From NCBI RefSeq assembly GCF_024267655.1, contig NZ_CP100595.1:124001-188000 (forward strand): DNA of 64,000 bases. Direction: 5' to 3'. Source of the DNA: Arcobacter roscoffensis. Lineage in GTDB: Bacteria > Campylobacterota > Campylobacteria > Campylobacterales > Arcobacteraceae. Under the pieces are notes generated by a model, which made no database searches, had not been told where the DNA came from, and saw only the letters and a list, made by a program, of their open reading frames with translations. Position 1 is the first letter of the stretch. Each line of letters begins with the position of its first letter. Position numbers and translations under genes: made by a program. Below, in pieces: positions 17,231 to 25,559 of this stretch.

Positions 17231-18463
17231 TTGTTCTTGAAAATAATAGTTTAAAAATATTGATAAAGTTACAGTTTCTTTTTTAGTAAAATTAAATTCA
17301 TGTTTTATTTGTACTAGTGCTTTAATTAATGAATATGTACTAATTTCTTTGTCATCTTCTTTATTTTTAATATCTTCTTCATCAAAAATTGTAGATAGTC
17401 CAAACATTGACATAAAACCAAGTGTAATAAGTTCATTTAAGGCATCATTGGTATTTTTATTGTAATAAGTATAAATAGGAGTATTAGATAGATATGTTTT
17501 TACTATGTATTCTTTTTCTATATTTTTAATATTGTATGTAATTGTTTTTTTGTTTTTTGTTTTTTCAACTTCTAAAATAGTATCTTTAAAAAAGAATCTT
17601 ACTATATTAATGATTGACTCAGATAGTTCTTTATATTGTTTTTTATCTTCATTTTTTATATTTGATTTTATTCTTAGAAATATCATTACACTTTTTAATA
17701 GTTCTTCTTTAGATGTTCTAATACCATTGAAAAAATCAGTTAATTGTTTAAATGTTAATATTTCAATATCTGTTAAGTTAAAAGATTGATGGTCAAAGCC
17801 TAAATAAGTATTTGCAAAGTTTAACCATTCAGGTAAGTTCTCATATTCCTTTTTTAAAGAATATTCTATAAATTTGATTTGTGTTTTAGTCTTTTTAATT
17901 TCTTCTTCATTTTCTAAAGTAAAGAACCTTCCATCTAATCTACTTTTTAAAGTATTCAATTGAGCTGTTAGTAAACTCTTTTTTGAGCTTTGTCTATGCT
18001 TAGTACCATAATGATTTCCATTGTATTTTGGGTACTTACTAATTATTTGAGATATTGATTTAATATAATTTAAAACTTCAATAATTTCAATATAAATAGG
18101 AGTATTACTTTTAGTTAGGATTTTAACTTTATTATTAAAAGTAAATAAGTTGAATTGATTTATTAGATATTCTACATCATTTTTTTCTAAATCAGGTAAG
18201 CAGTACAATATACTGTTATTTATTACATGGAGTTTTGTTATTTTGGTGTCCTCTAAATAGTCACTTTCATTATTGAAATTTAAATGATTTTTAGGAACTA
18301 ATTTATTTAAAGTTGATTCCCATAATTTTTTATGTTGATTATTAAAACCTTGCAAGAACTTATTAAACACTTGATTCATAAGAATATCTAAATGTTCTTT
18401 TGTTATGAATTTACTTGCGTTGACATTTTTGTTTATGTATTGTTCTTTTGATAGTTTATTCAT
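17222..18463 (-). CDS. Element-borne protein of unknown function
   Basis: I do not recognise this 413-residue protein. It is very rich in Asn, Lys and Ile, lacks a signal peptide and has no clear membrane segment. It has no Walker A motif, so it is not a Zot-like assembly ATPase. It reads as mostly alpha-helical, with a long charged helix around 170-215 (KSRLDGRFFTLENEEEIKKT) and a basic patch (NHYGTKHRQSSKKSLLTAQL, about 150-170) that could touch nucleic acid. It is the largest gene after rep in the element and precedes the replication genes on the same strand, 119 bases away, so it could be a replication accessory, a regulator or cargo such as phage interference. None of these is shown. Confidence 0.6.
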   Translation of the reverse strand: MNKLSKEQYINKNVNASKFITKEHLDILMNQVFNKFLQGFNNQHKKLWESTLNKLVPKNHLNFNNESDYLEDTKITKLHVINNSILYCLPDLEKNDVEYLINQFNLFTFNNKVKILTKSNTPIYIEIIEVLNYIKSISQIISKYPKYNGNHYGTKHRQSSKKSLLTAQLNTLKSRLDGRFFTLENEEEIKKTKTQIKFIEYSLKKEYENLPEWLNFANTYLGFDHQSFNLTDIEILTFKQLTDFFNGIRTSKEELLKSVMIFLRIKSNIKNEDKKQYKELSESIINIVRFFFKDTILEVEKTKNKKTITYNIKNIEKEYIVKTYLSNTPIYTYYNKNTNDALNELITLGFMSMFGLSTIFDEEDIKNKEDDKEISTYSLIKALVQIKHEFNFTKKETVTLSIFLNYYFQEQIN

Positions 18464-18528
18464 AAATATAATTATATATATGCTTTACTTAATTATTATT
18501 ATTTTATAATAAATAAAAAAGGAATTAG

Positions 18529-19095
18529 ATGAAAAGAAATATATTTTATATATGTTTATTGTCAATATTTATATTTACGGGCTGTGTTTCTAGTACACCA
18601 ACGCTTAAACCAAAATATAATAATGTAGAAAAGAGTGTAAATATCGGAAATATTAAACTAGATAAAGTTACATATTATTCTAAAAAAGAGAATAGACCCG
18701 CAAATAATCTTCGTTTTGCAAATGGAATAAAATGGTATTATGAAAGAATTAATTTAGATAATGCATATTGTAATAAATTACACATTAAGGTTTCTGAATC
18801 AAGAATGGATAAATATTATATTTATTCTTGTAAAGATGATATTTTAAGACATTATAATAACAATTGCAATGTTGAAAAAATATCAGATACTAATATATAT
18901 GTAGGTAAATGTATGAACTTAAAGAAACAAACTGTTGACGGTATTGAAAAAACTATAAGTAAGGATGTTTATGGAATATGTCAGTCTGAACCTAAAAGAA
19001 GTGGTTATGGAACTAAAGTTCAAATAGGTTTATATGGTAATGAGAAGTGTTTTAATTATATAAAAGATAAATTAAAAAAATTAAAGGGAAGGTAG
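18529..19095 (+). CDS. Putative lipoprotein carried by the element
   Basis: A 188-residue protein with a lipoprotein signal: FIFTGC with Cys at about residue 19, then SSTPTLKPKY. The mature part has eight or more cysteines (for example NAYCNKLH, YSCKDD, NNCNVEK, GKCMNL, GICQSE, EKCFNY), suggesting disulfides in the periplasm or on the surface. No family recognised. It is divergent from the 413-residue gene and followed directly by a second lipoprotein gene, so the two form a cargo pair. AAAAAGGAATTAG precedes the ATG. An immunity, superinfection-exclusion or host-fitness role is possible but speculative. Confidence 0.65.
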   Translation: MKRNIFYICLLSIFIFTGCVSSTPTLKPKYNNVEKSVNIGNIKLDKVTYYSKKENRPANNLRFANGIKWYYERINLDNAYCNKLHIKVSESRMDKYYIYSCKDDILRHYNNNCNVEKISDTNIYVGKCMNLKKQTVDGIEKTISKDVYGICQSEPKRSGYGTKVQIGLYGNEKCFNYIKDKLKKLKGR

Positions 19096-19524
19096 ATGTT
19101 AATTATGAGAGTTTTAAATATTTTTATTGGATTTCTTGTAGTTATATTTTTTTCAGGTTGTATGGCATCAAGTTTTAACGAAATGAAAAGTGATAGTGAT
19201 ATTGTGCAAAATACATATAAAATTAATCAAAATTATCAAAGGCTTTATAAACGAGGTTTCTCAATGTTTCAAGAGTGTCATGAGGGAGGTTTAATAACAG
19301 CTGCAATCATAGCAGATGGAAAATTATATACTGAGTTAAAAGAAGCTGAATTGACAATATATTTAATGGGAGGATTAGGTAGACAGATGCATCATGCTGC
19401 TGAGATAAAGGCATTAGATAATGAAAGTTCATTATTAAGGATTTATTCTTATACAAATTACGAAATTATTGATATTCTGAAAAGAGAGATAACAGGAGAA
19501 TGTTTAACTTGCAATTGTGAATAG
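19096..19524 (+). CDS. Second putative lipoprotein carried by the element
   Basis: A 142-residue protein with a lipobox (VIFFSGC, Cys at about residue 22) followed by MASSFNEMKSD. The body is a helical segment with HEGGLITAAIIADGKLYTEL and ends in a cysteine cluster (GECLTCNCE). Its ATG directly follows the stop codon of the first lipoprotein; GGGAAGG lies 5 bases before it, so this start fits better than the ATG three codons later. Family unknown. Translational coupling suggests that the two lipoproteins work together. Confidence 0.62.
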   Translation: MLIMRVLNIFIGFLVVIFFSGCMASSFNEMKSDSDIVQNTYKINQNYQRLYKRGFSMFQECHEGGLITAAIIADGKLYTELKEAELTIYLMGGLGRQMHHAAEIKALDNESSLLRIYSYTNYEIIDILKREITGECLTCNCE

Positions 19525-19704
19525 AAAGTTTTTTGTTTTATATTTACTCAGAAAAAATTAATTGTAATTAATGGCATGCCGTATCAGGTATTGTGCTAAA
19601 ATTGTGCTAAAAATAGCTTTATTTTACAAGATAGATAAAACTTATTTTGTTAAGAAGTACCTATTTATAGGGATTTATGGTTTTTTATATCTTGTTTTTG
19701 AATT
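19525..19704. other. Right end of the element, non-coding
   Basis: 180 bases without a gene. It holds the tandem TGTGCTA arm-like repeats (19592-19614), a GGCATGCC palindrome (19573-19580) and AT-rich DNA leading into the right att repeat. This is the expected layout of an integrase-binding attachment region. Confidence 0.5.
19592..19614 (+). promoter_or_regulatory. Right pair of integrase arm-type sites
   Basis: TGTGCTAAAATTGTGCTAAA: two TGTGCTA copies 11 bp apart, 91 bp before the right core repeat, in the same spacing and orientation as the left pair at 13797. The match between the two ends of the element is the evidence; binding itself is inferred. Confidence 0.6.
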
Positions 19705-19722
19705 TCCTACCAGGCGTGCCAT
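19705..19722 (+). repeat. attR: 18-bp direct repeat of the tRNA-Arg 3' end
   Basis: An exact copy of TCCTACCAGGCGTGCCAT from 13728-13745. The bases before it (GAATT) diverge from the tRNA, so this is only the end fragment left by integration. Confidence 0.92.
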
Positions 19723-19769
19723 AAAGCCAGATATGAAAACTTCTTGAGTTTTTTTGTCTGGCTTTTTTT
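19723..19769 (+). terminator. Displaced terminator of tRNA-Arg
   Basis: A 9-bp stem AAAGCCAGA / TCTGGCTTT with an inner stem AAAACT / AGTTTT, followed by a run of T. It begins one base after the copied CCAT. Before integration it would have stood right after the tRNA, and it now lies nearly 6 kb away. It may also serve the convergent histidine kinase gene. Confidence 0.75.
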
Positions 19770-19773
19770 ATGT

Positions 19774-21594
19774 TCATCTTTTATGGTTTAGATACTTTTT
19801 AAGTACTTCTTTTAGTTTATTAAAATTTATAGGTTTTGTAAGGTGCTCATTCATTCCTGCTTTTAAAAACTTTTCTTTATCACCTTTTATAGCATTTGCT
19901 GTAAGGGCAATTATTGGGATGGATTTATCAAATTTTCTTATTTTTTCACAGGCTTCTACTCCTCCACAAAGAGGCATGTTTATATCCATAAAGATTAGGT
20001 TATAACTATTTTCATTAAAAAGCTCTATTGCTTCAAGTCCATTATTTGCAAAGTCTACTTGTAGTTTTAGTTCTTCAAAAATTGCTTTCATTAGCTCTTG
20101 ATTTATTTCATTATCTTCTGCTATTAATACTTTTTTATTTTTTGTTTTAATAGGATTAATCTTTTCTTCTATTTTTTTTGTTTTTTCTTCTGCAACTTTT
20201 AGTTTCAAATCAAAACTAAAAGTACTCCCTTCATTTTCAACACTTTCAAGTTTTATATTAGAGTTCATATGTTCTAATATTCTAGAAATAATTGCCAATC
20301 CTAAACCAGTACCTCCATACTCTTTTGAGATACTTTGATCTGCTTGAGAAAATGGTTTAAAAATCTCTTTTTGTTTCTCTTTTTTTATTCCAATTCCTGT
20401 GTCTTTTATTGATATATTTATTTTTGCATAATCATTATCTTGTTTTATTAGATTAACATTTAAATATACATTTGATGCTTCTTTTGAGAACTTTATAGCA
20501 TTTGATATCAAGTTTGATATTACTTGTTGAAGTCTTGTATTGTCAAAGATTAAATATTCAGGGATATTTTTGTTATAGTCAAAATTTATAGTTATATTCT
20601 TTTTAGAGGCTTGAGCTTTAAATAGAGTTTGAACTTCATCGCATAGTTCATAAAGATTATTTGATTGGGAGTGAAATTCTAGTTTACCACTCTCTATTTT
20701 TGAGAAGTCAAGGATTTCATTTATTATATGAAGCAATGAATTTGCACTTTTTGAGATGATATTTGCTTGTTTTTTTTGTTCTTCTTGTAAGTTTGCATCT
20801 TTTAAAATATTTGAAAAACCTATTATGGCATTTAGTGGTGTTCTTATTTCATGGGACATATTAGCTAAGAAGGTATCTTTTGTTTTATTTGCTTTTATTA
20901 ATTCATTATTTCTTTTTTGAAGGTTCTCTTTCATTTTATTTAATGACTTACTTAATATACCAATTTCATCTTTATTGTTTTGATATGGAATAGATACAGC
21001 TTTTTCTTTTCCTATATCTTTTGCTACACTTGATAAATTTGTAAGCATTTTAGTAAGTCGTGAGCCTATTAGGTATGATAATAGTGTTGAGATTAAAATT
21101 TCAATTAAAACTATAAGTATTGTTTTTTCTTTATTCTCTTCTATAAAGTTTGTATTAGCTGTATTATCAAAAACTAGATAAATAGAGCCTAGGTATAAGT
21201 CATCTTGATGCAGTTTTATATATCTACTCTCAAAACTATTATCTTCATAGTTAAGACTTCTATTTGTTTTTTTATTTAAAAACTCATTTATCTTTTCATA
21301 CTTAAAATCATACTTTTTAGAAATCAATTTATCTTGAGCATCAAGAACAACTATGGAGTTAATATAGTCTATTTCATAAGTTTTTTGTACTAGATTATCT
21401 AATGTAGCTAAGTCATAAATAGCAATAGGTACACTAAGTAACTCTTTTAAAAACTTTTCATTTGAAGATATTTTTTCTTCTGTAAGGGTTTTTGAAGAGC
21501 TACTTATGGCTACAAAATTTACAGAAACTATTAAAATAATAAAAAACACTTCTAGTAAAACAAAAGATAAAATAAACCTATATTTAAATGACAT
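19774..21594 (-). CDS. Hybrid sensor histidine kinase with receiver domain
   Basis: A 606-residue membrane sensor. TM helix about 8-30, periplasmic domain about 31-155, TM about 156-178, then HAMP-like linker to about 230. HisKA follows with the phosphorylated His248 in FLANMSHEIRTPLNAIIGF, then an HATPase_c domain with NLISNAIKFS, DTGIGIKKEKQKEIF and GGTGLGLAIISRIL. The C-terminal receiver (about 485-600) has LIAEDNEINQ, acceptor Asp537 in LIFMDINMP, and a conserved Thr and Lys (IALTANA, LTKPI). It starts 3 bases after the PhnD-like gene stops, so the binding protein is probably its ligand-sensing partner. No dedicated response regulator is next to it. Confidence 0.9.
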   Translation of the reverse strand: MSFKYRFILSFVLLEVFFIILIVSVNFVAISSSSKTLTEEKISSNEKFLKELLSVPIAIYDLATLDNLVQKTYEIDYINSIVVLDAQDKLISKKYDFKYEKINEFLNKKTNRSLNYEDNSFESRYIKLHQDDLYLGSIYLVFDNTANTNFIEENKEKTILIVLIEILISTLLSYLIGSRLTKMLTNLSSVAKDIGKEKAVSIPYQNNKDEIGILSKSLNKMKENLQKRNNELIKANKTKDTFLANMSHEIRTPLNAIIGFSNILKDANLQEEQKKQANIISKSANSLLHIINEILDFSKIESGKLEFHSQSNNLYELCDEVQTLFKAQASKKNITINFDYNKNIPEYLIFDNTRLQQVISNLISNAIKFSKEASNVYLNVNLIKQDNDYAKINISIKDTGIGIKKEKQKEIFKPFSQADQSISKEYGGTGLGLAIISRILEHMNSNIKLESVENEGSTFSFDLKLKVAEEKTKKIEEKINPIKTKNKKVLIAEDNEINQELMKAIFEELKLQVDFANNGLEAIELFNENSYNLIFMDINMPLCGGVEACEKIRKFDKSIPIIALTANAIKGDKEKFLKAGMNEHLTKPINFNKLKEVLKKYLNHKR

Positions 21595-21597
21595 TTA

Positions 21598-22380
21598 TTA
21601 TTTAACACCTATATTTTCAATTACTTTAAACTCATCACTATTAGTGATTTTGAACTTCTTAATGCTAAGTGTTTTTTTAATATCCTCTGGCATATTGATA
21701 AAAGCATCTTGAAGTTTTTTTACTGTTTGTTTATCTACTCTTGGATGTGCTGCTATTGGATGACTTGGATAAGGCTTAGTTTTATATACTATGTGCAAGT
21801 TTTTTTTATCTTGTTTTGCTTGAAAATTATTGTAAGTTCTTATAATTCCTCCACCTATGTATCCAATATCTCTTGATATACCTTTATATACAGAATCATG
21901 AGAATTTACATATAAAACCTTAGCTTGTTTATCTATGTTAAAACCAAATTTTTCTTTTAACTCATATTTAGGTAGAAGTGTTGCTGCAAAGGCATTTGGA
22001 GCTGGGAATAAAAAAGTTTTCCCTTCTAGATTTTCTTTTGAAAAATCAATTTTTTTATCTTTTGCAAGTAAAATTCCGATGATATTTTTATTTGCTCTTG
22101 TAAATGCGTCATAATTTTGCTGTTTTTTAGCAACTGTAAAGTGATAAGGGTTCATATATGAGATATCATATTTTCCTGCATAAAGCTCTTTTTCAAATTG
22201 AGGAATTGACCTTTCTGTTTTAAAAATAACTTTGATACCAGTAGTTTCTTCAAGATACTTTGTAACTTTAACCCATTTATTAAAAAGCTTTAAGGGGCTT
22301 TGTTGGGGTACTACACCTAGTGTTAATTGCTGAGCTAGTGCAAAAGAAGCACAAGTAGTTAGTAAAAGTAATTTTTTCAT
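21598..22380 (-). CDS. PhnD-like periplasmic substrate-binding protein (sensor partner)
   Basis: A 260-residue secreted protein: signal MKKLLLLTTCASFALA, then a PhnD-type periplasmic binding fold (LTLGVVPQQSPLKLFNKWVK; YDISYMNPYHFTVAKKQQNY; NSHDSVYKGISRDIGYIGGG). The family binds phosphite, phosphonate or other small anions. No ABC permease or ATPase gene is nearby. Instead the gene runs 3 bases ahead of the hybrid histidine kinase, the arrangement of binding proteins that present ligand to a sensor kinase. The ligand is unknown. Confidence 0.85.
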   Translation of the reverse strand: MKKLLLLTTCASFALAQQLTLGVVPQQSPLKLFNKWVKVTKYLEETTGIKVIFKTERSIPQFEKELYAGKYDISYMNPYHFTVAKKQQNYDAFTRANKNIIGILLAKDKKIDFSKENLEGKTFLFPAPNAFAATLLPKYELKEKFGFNIDKQAKVLYVNSHDSVYKGISRDIGYIGGGIIRTYNNFQAKQDKKNLHIVYKTKPYPSHPIAAHPRVDKQTVKKLQDAFINMPEDIKKTLSIKKFKITNSDEFKVIENIGVK

Positions 22381-22454
22381 AAGAACCCTTTTTTATTTTA
22401 TTATATTACAAAAACGTATCATTAGTGTATCAAAAAAAGGTTTTACAAGCTTAT

Positions 22455-23096
22455 TTATCCCCAAAGTTGAAGAGATGGAATATTTGAAACAGCTTTTATA
22501 ATATCTGTTTTAGAAACAATTCCTACTAATACATCTTCTTCATTTACCACAGGAATTGCATCAAGTTTAAAATCAATCATCACTTTTGCTACTCTTCTAA
22601 TATCTGAAATTGGATCAGTTGTAATTAGTTCATTTGTTTGAATATCTTCTATTCTTTTTTGAATAATAAGTCTTGGATTGTCAATATCATCCATTATTTG
22701 GTTTAAAATTATCTTTTTATTTATAAGACCGTAAATTTTCTTATCTTCGCTAACTACAGGAATTTGACTAACTCTTTTTTCTTTTAAGACTTCATAGGCT
22801 TCTTTTAAAGTTGCATTGCTTCTTACAAAAGTACAGTTCTCTGTCATAATATCACCCACATGATAAATAGGCTCACTAGTGTCAATATTTGCCATTTTTT
22901 TGTAGCTATTTAAGGCATGGGTATTAGCACCTTGATTTGAGTTTTTTTTATTTTTTGAATCCATATACTCTTGAAATAAAGTATCATCATCAGGTTTTAG
23001 TCTAGCCTCATTTGGTGCATCTGTATTTTTAAGTTCATAAAGGTTGTCAGCAGTACTTCTAAATCCTACACTTCCACTATTATAAATTGCAAACAT
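22455..23096 (-). CDS. CBS-domain protein
   Basis: A cytoplasmic 213-residue protein. The first ~75 residues are polar and look flexible; then two CBS domains follow: about 80-140 (VGDIMTENCTFVRSNATLKE, VSQIPVVSEDKKIYGLINK) and about 150-208 (TTDPISDIRRVAKVMIDFKL, DAIPVVNEEDVLVGIVSKTD). CBS pairs bind adenine nucleotides and gate attached or partner proteins. No effector domain is fused, so it probably acts on a partner. It lies 74 bases before phnD and 57 after the EAL gene on the same strand. Confidence 0.85.
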   Translation of the reverse strand: MFAIYNSGSVGFRSTADNLYELKNTDAPNEARLKPDDDTLFQEYMDSKNKKNSNQGANTHALNSYKKMANIDTSEPIYHVGDIMTENCTFVRSNATLKEAYEVLKEKRVSQIPVVSEDKKIYGLINKKIILNQIMDDIDNPRLIIQKRIEDIQTNELITTDPISDIRRVAKVMIDFKLDAIPVVNEEDVLVGIVSKTDIIKAVSNIPSLQLWG

Positions 23097-23153
23097 GACT
23101 TATCCTTTTATTTACTCTATAATAGTATAAGTTATTTAATAAAAAGTTAATAT

Positions 23154-25370
23154 TTAATCCACTTCATCTTGTGACTTACCAATATAATAACCTTGTGAAT
23201 AATCAATTCCCATAGATTTTACATAATCAAAAAGTTCTAAATCTTCCACATATTCAGCTATTAGCTTTATTTGTAAGGTATCGCAAATAAATTTGATACT
23301 TCCTACTAAAACATGAACTTTAGGATCTTTATGTACAGTTGTTATTAGTGAACCATCAAGTTTCACATAGTCTATATATTCACTAAGTTTTACTATATAT
23401 TCATAATTTGAGTAACCACTTCCAAAGTCATCAATGGCTACTTGGCAACCATAAGATTTCACATCTTTTAAAAACTCTTTAAACTCTTCAATATTCTCAA
23501 TAGCTTCTGATTCTACAATCTCAAGTACAAGTTTTTCACTTATATTATATTTTTGGATTTGTTTAAAAAGATGGGATTTAATTTCTTTATCATTTATATC
23601 TTCTAAGGTAAGATTTATTGAAAATTCATAATCTTTATCTTGAAAATACTCAAAGGCTTTATCTATTACTATTTTTGTAAGGTCTTTGTATTTTTTAATA
23701 TCTTTAGCTATAGATATAAAATCATTTGGATAGATAAGTTTATCATCTTTTTTTATTCTAACTAAAGTTTCATATTTATCAATTTTGTTTTTAAAGTTAT
23801 TGTATATTGCTTGAAATTGTATTATAACATCATCATTTTTAAGGGCATCTCTTATTATTTTTACAGTTTGAAGATTTTTTTTATTTAGTGTTATGTCTTT
23901 TGCTAAATTTTCTTCATAAATACAAACATCTATTTTCTTTTCATTACAAACTTCGATTGCAATACTAGCTTCTTGAAGCTTTTCTAGTTTTTTATTGATA
24001 TTTGAAGTAGAGCTTGTTCCTATTGATACTAAGAGCTCAAAATCATCATAATTGTTTTCTATACTATTTTGAAGGTCTTTAAGAGTTTTTTTGTCGATGT
24101 TTTTATAAAAAAGTGCAAAATGGTTTTTTGAAGTTTTATATAATTTAAAGGCATTACTATTTTTTAAATAATTTTTTAAAAAAATAGAACATTTAACTAC
24201 AATTTTATCTGCAATTTTGTAACCATAGACATTTTGTATTTTTTGGTAGTTATCAATACTTATTAAAACCAATATAAATTCATCATAATATGCACTTTCC
24301 AAATCATTTATTAGTTGTTGTTTATTTGGTAATCTTGTAATAGGATCTGTAACATTTTGAAGATTGATTTGGTTTCTTAAACTCTCAGGTTTTTTTGAAA
24401 AGTATAATGTTATAGGTAAAAACAATAGTGTTAAAAATACTATAAATACATAAATCAATATTTCATTATCTTTTTGCTCTTTGATTAAAGTATCAAATTT
24501 ACTTTTAAAAACGATTTTGATATTTTGATTTTTATTTGATAAATCTATTTTCTTGCTAAAAAGCTTTTCATTTATAAAAGAGTCATTACTTAGAACTTTT
24601 AAAGCTGCATTTTTACCTAGCTCATTATATATATCAAAACTTTCAAAACTTGAAGTTCTAATTCCTCTTTTTTTATCGTAGTGTAGAAGAAATCTTCCTT
24701 TATTATCTATTAGCATTACATTATAAAAAGATGAATTCTCTAGAATTTCAAAGAAGTTTGTTAAATCAATATTTAGAACGACAAAACCTTTTCTAGCTTT
24801 TTCTTTTGTCCTTACTAAGGAAGCCATTCTTAGTGTAATAGTTTTGTTTTTATCAACTTTTCCATGTTCTTTATTTAAATTTATGTTAGATAATCCAAGT
24901 TGATTATCTTGTAGGTTTATAAATTTTTTAAAATAAGAACTTTGAGATTTATTTTGAAGTTCATCTTCGCTTTTTATAAATATATGATTAGTATTTTTAA
25001 GTGTACTCTTTTCAACTCTTATCTTTTCTAATCCATTTTCATCTATGTATCTTATTTGAAAAACATTTGGTAAAAATTTCAAATATGAAGCAAATAAATC
25101 ATCAACATAATCTTTGTTTTGTTCATTTTGTAAGTATTCTTTAAATAGTTTGTTCTGTGATAGGGAAATTAAAGATTCATTATATAATTTCAAAAAACTT
25201 TGTATTTTAGAGTTTTTTTCATTATATTCTTCATAAAATTTATTTGATGAAACTTTATTTATATTTGTAAGGTTGTTATTATCTATAATAAAAAAAAGGA
25301 TAAAAAAAGATATTATAACTATTGTGAAATAAATAAAAATAAATGAGAATTTATAACTTACTTTATTCAT
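23154..25370 (-). CDS. Membrane c-di-GMP phosphodiesterase with degenerate GGDEF and EAL domain
   Basis: A 738-residue membrane protein: TM about 9-28, a periplasmic Cache-like sensor (about 30-290; QIRYIDENGLEKIRVE and YNVMLIDNKGRFLLHYDKKR), TM about 300-322, GGDEF domain about 340-480 and EAL domain about 500-735. The GGDEF site is lost (YKTSKNHFALFY where RxGGDEF should stand), so cyclase activity is not expected. The EAL part keeps the key acidic residues: ETLVR (for EALxR), LVLEIVESEAI, AIDDFGSGYSN, YVKLDGSLI and QGYYIG. The likely role is to hydrolyse c-di-GMP on an external signal. It heads the minus-strand run EAL, CBS, PhnD, kinase. Confidence 0.87.
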   Translation of the reverse strand: MNKVSYKFSFIFIYFTIVIISFFILFFIIDNNNLTNINKVSSNKFYEEYNEKNSKIQSFLKLYNESLISLSQNKLFKEYLQNEQNKDYVDDLFASYLKFLPNVFQIRYIDENGLEKIRVEKSTLKNTNHIFIKSEDELQNKSQSSYFKKFINLQDNQLGLSNINLNKEHGKVDKNKTITLRMASLVRTKEKARKGFVVLNIDLTNFFEILENSSFYNVMLIDNKGRFLLHYDKKRGIRTSSFESFDIYNELGKNAALKVLSNDSFINEKLFSKKIDLSNKNQNIKIVFKSKFDTLIKEQKDNEILIYVFIVFLTLLFLPITLYFSKKPESLRNQINLQNVTDPITRLPNKQQLINDLESAYYDEFILVLISIDNYQKIQNVYGYKIADKIVVKCSIFLKNYLKNSNAFKLYKTSKNHFALFYKNIDKKTLKDLQNSIENNYDDFELLVSIGTSSTSNINKKLEKLQEASIAIEVCNEKKIDVCIYEENLAKDITLNKKNLQTVKIIRDALKNDDVIIQFQAIYNNFKNKIDKYETLVRIKKDDKLIYPNDFISIAKDIKKYKDLTKIVIDKAFEYFQDKDYEFSINLTLEDINDKEIKSHLFKQIQKYNISEKLVLEIVESEAIENIEEFKEFLKDVKSYGCQVAIDDFGSGYSNYEYIVKLSEYIDYVKLDGSLITTVHKDPKVHVLVGSIKFICDTLQIKLIAEYVEDLELFDYVKSMGIDYSQGYYIGKSQDEVD

Positions 25371-25559
25371 GAGTATGCCTTATTATTTTATCTTATCATA
25401 TTATATAGTTAAAAAGTATCAAAAAAGTATTGTCACATAGGTATGTTATTATTTATGTTACTATATGGAAAGATATTATAAAATAGTTTTTTAAATAATT
25501 TTTAAATCTTAATAGTTTATTGTATAATCAACTAAAGAAAATGTATATAGGTGAGTTCC

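Larger units (their letters stand above)
13746..19722. mobile_element. Integrative element in tRNA-Arg with rolling-circle type replication genes
   Basis: A 5,977-bp insert bounded by 18-bp repeats of the tRNA 3' end. It encodes, from the tRNA outward, a tyrosine integrase, an excisionase-like HTH protein, a Rep_trans-like replication initiator, an 86-residue putative ssDNA-binding protein and a 413-residue protein (all minus strand), then two lipoproteins (plus strand). Tandem TGTGCTA repeats near both ends look like integrase arm sites. There is no relaxase, no conjugation gene, no capsid gene and no Zot-like ATPase, so it cannot move between cells alone as far as can be seen. The Rep plus small ssDNA-binding pair recalls the RstA/RstB genes of filamentous phages, which suggests an inovirus satellite or an integrated small rolling-circle plasmid. 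That last point is inference. Confidence 0.88.

Noticed and set aside
17222-18463. Zot-like phage assembly ATPase in the element
   Set aside because: No Walker A or B motif and no transmembrane segment can be found in the 413-residue protein.
19705-19722. A second tRNA-Arg gene
   Set aside because: Only the last 17 bases of the tRNA plus one are present; upstream bases do not form the other arms. It is the right att repeat.
25551-25559. GTG start for the CheB-CheR protein
   Set aside because: That GTG is part of the AGGTGAG ribosome-binding site of the ATG at 25560; nothing suitable lies before it.
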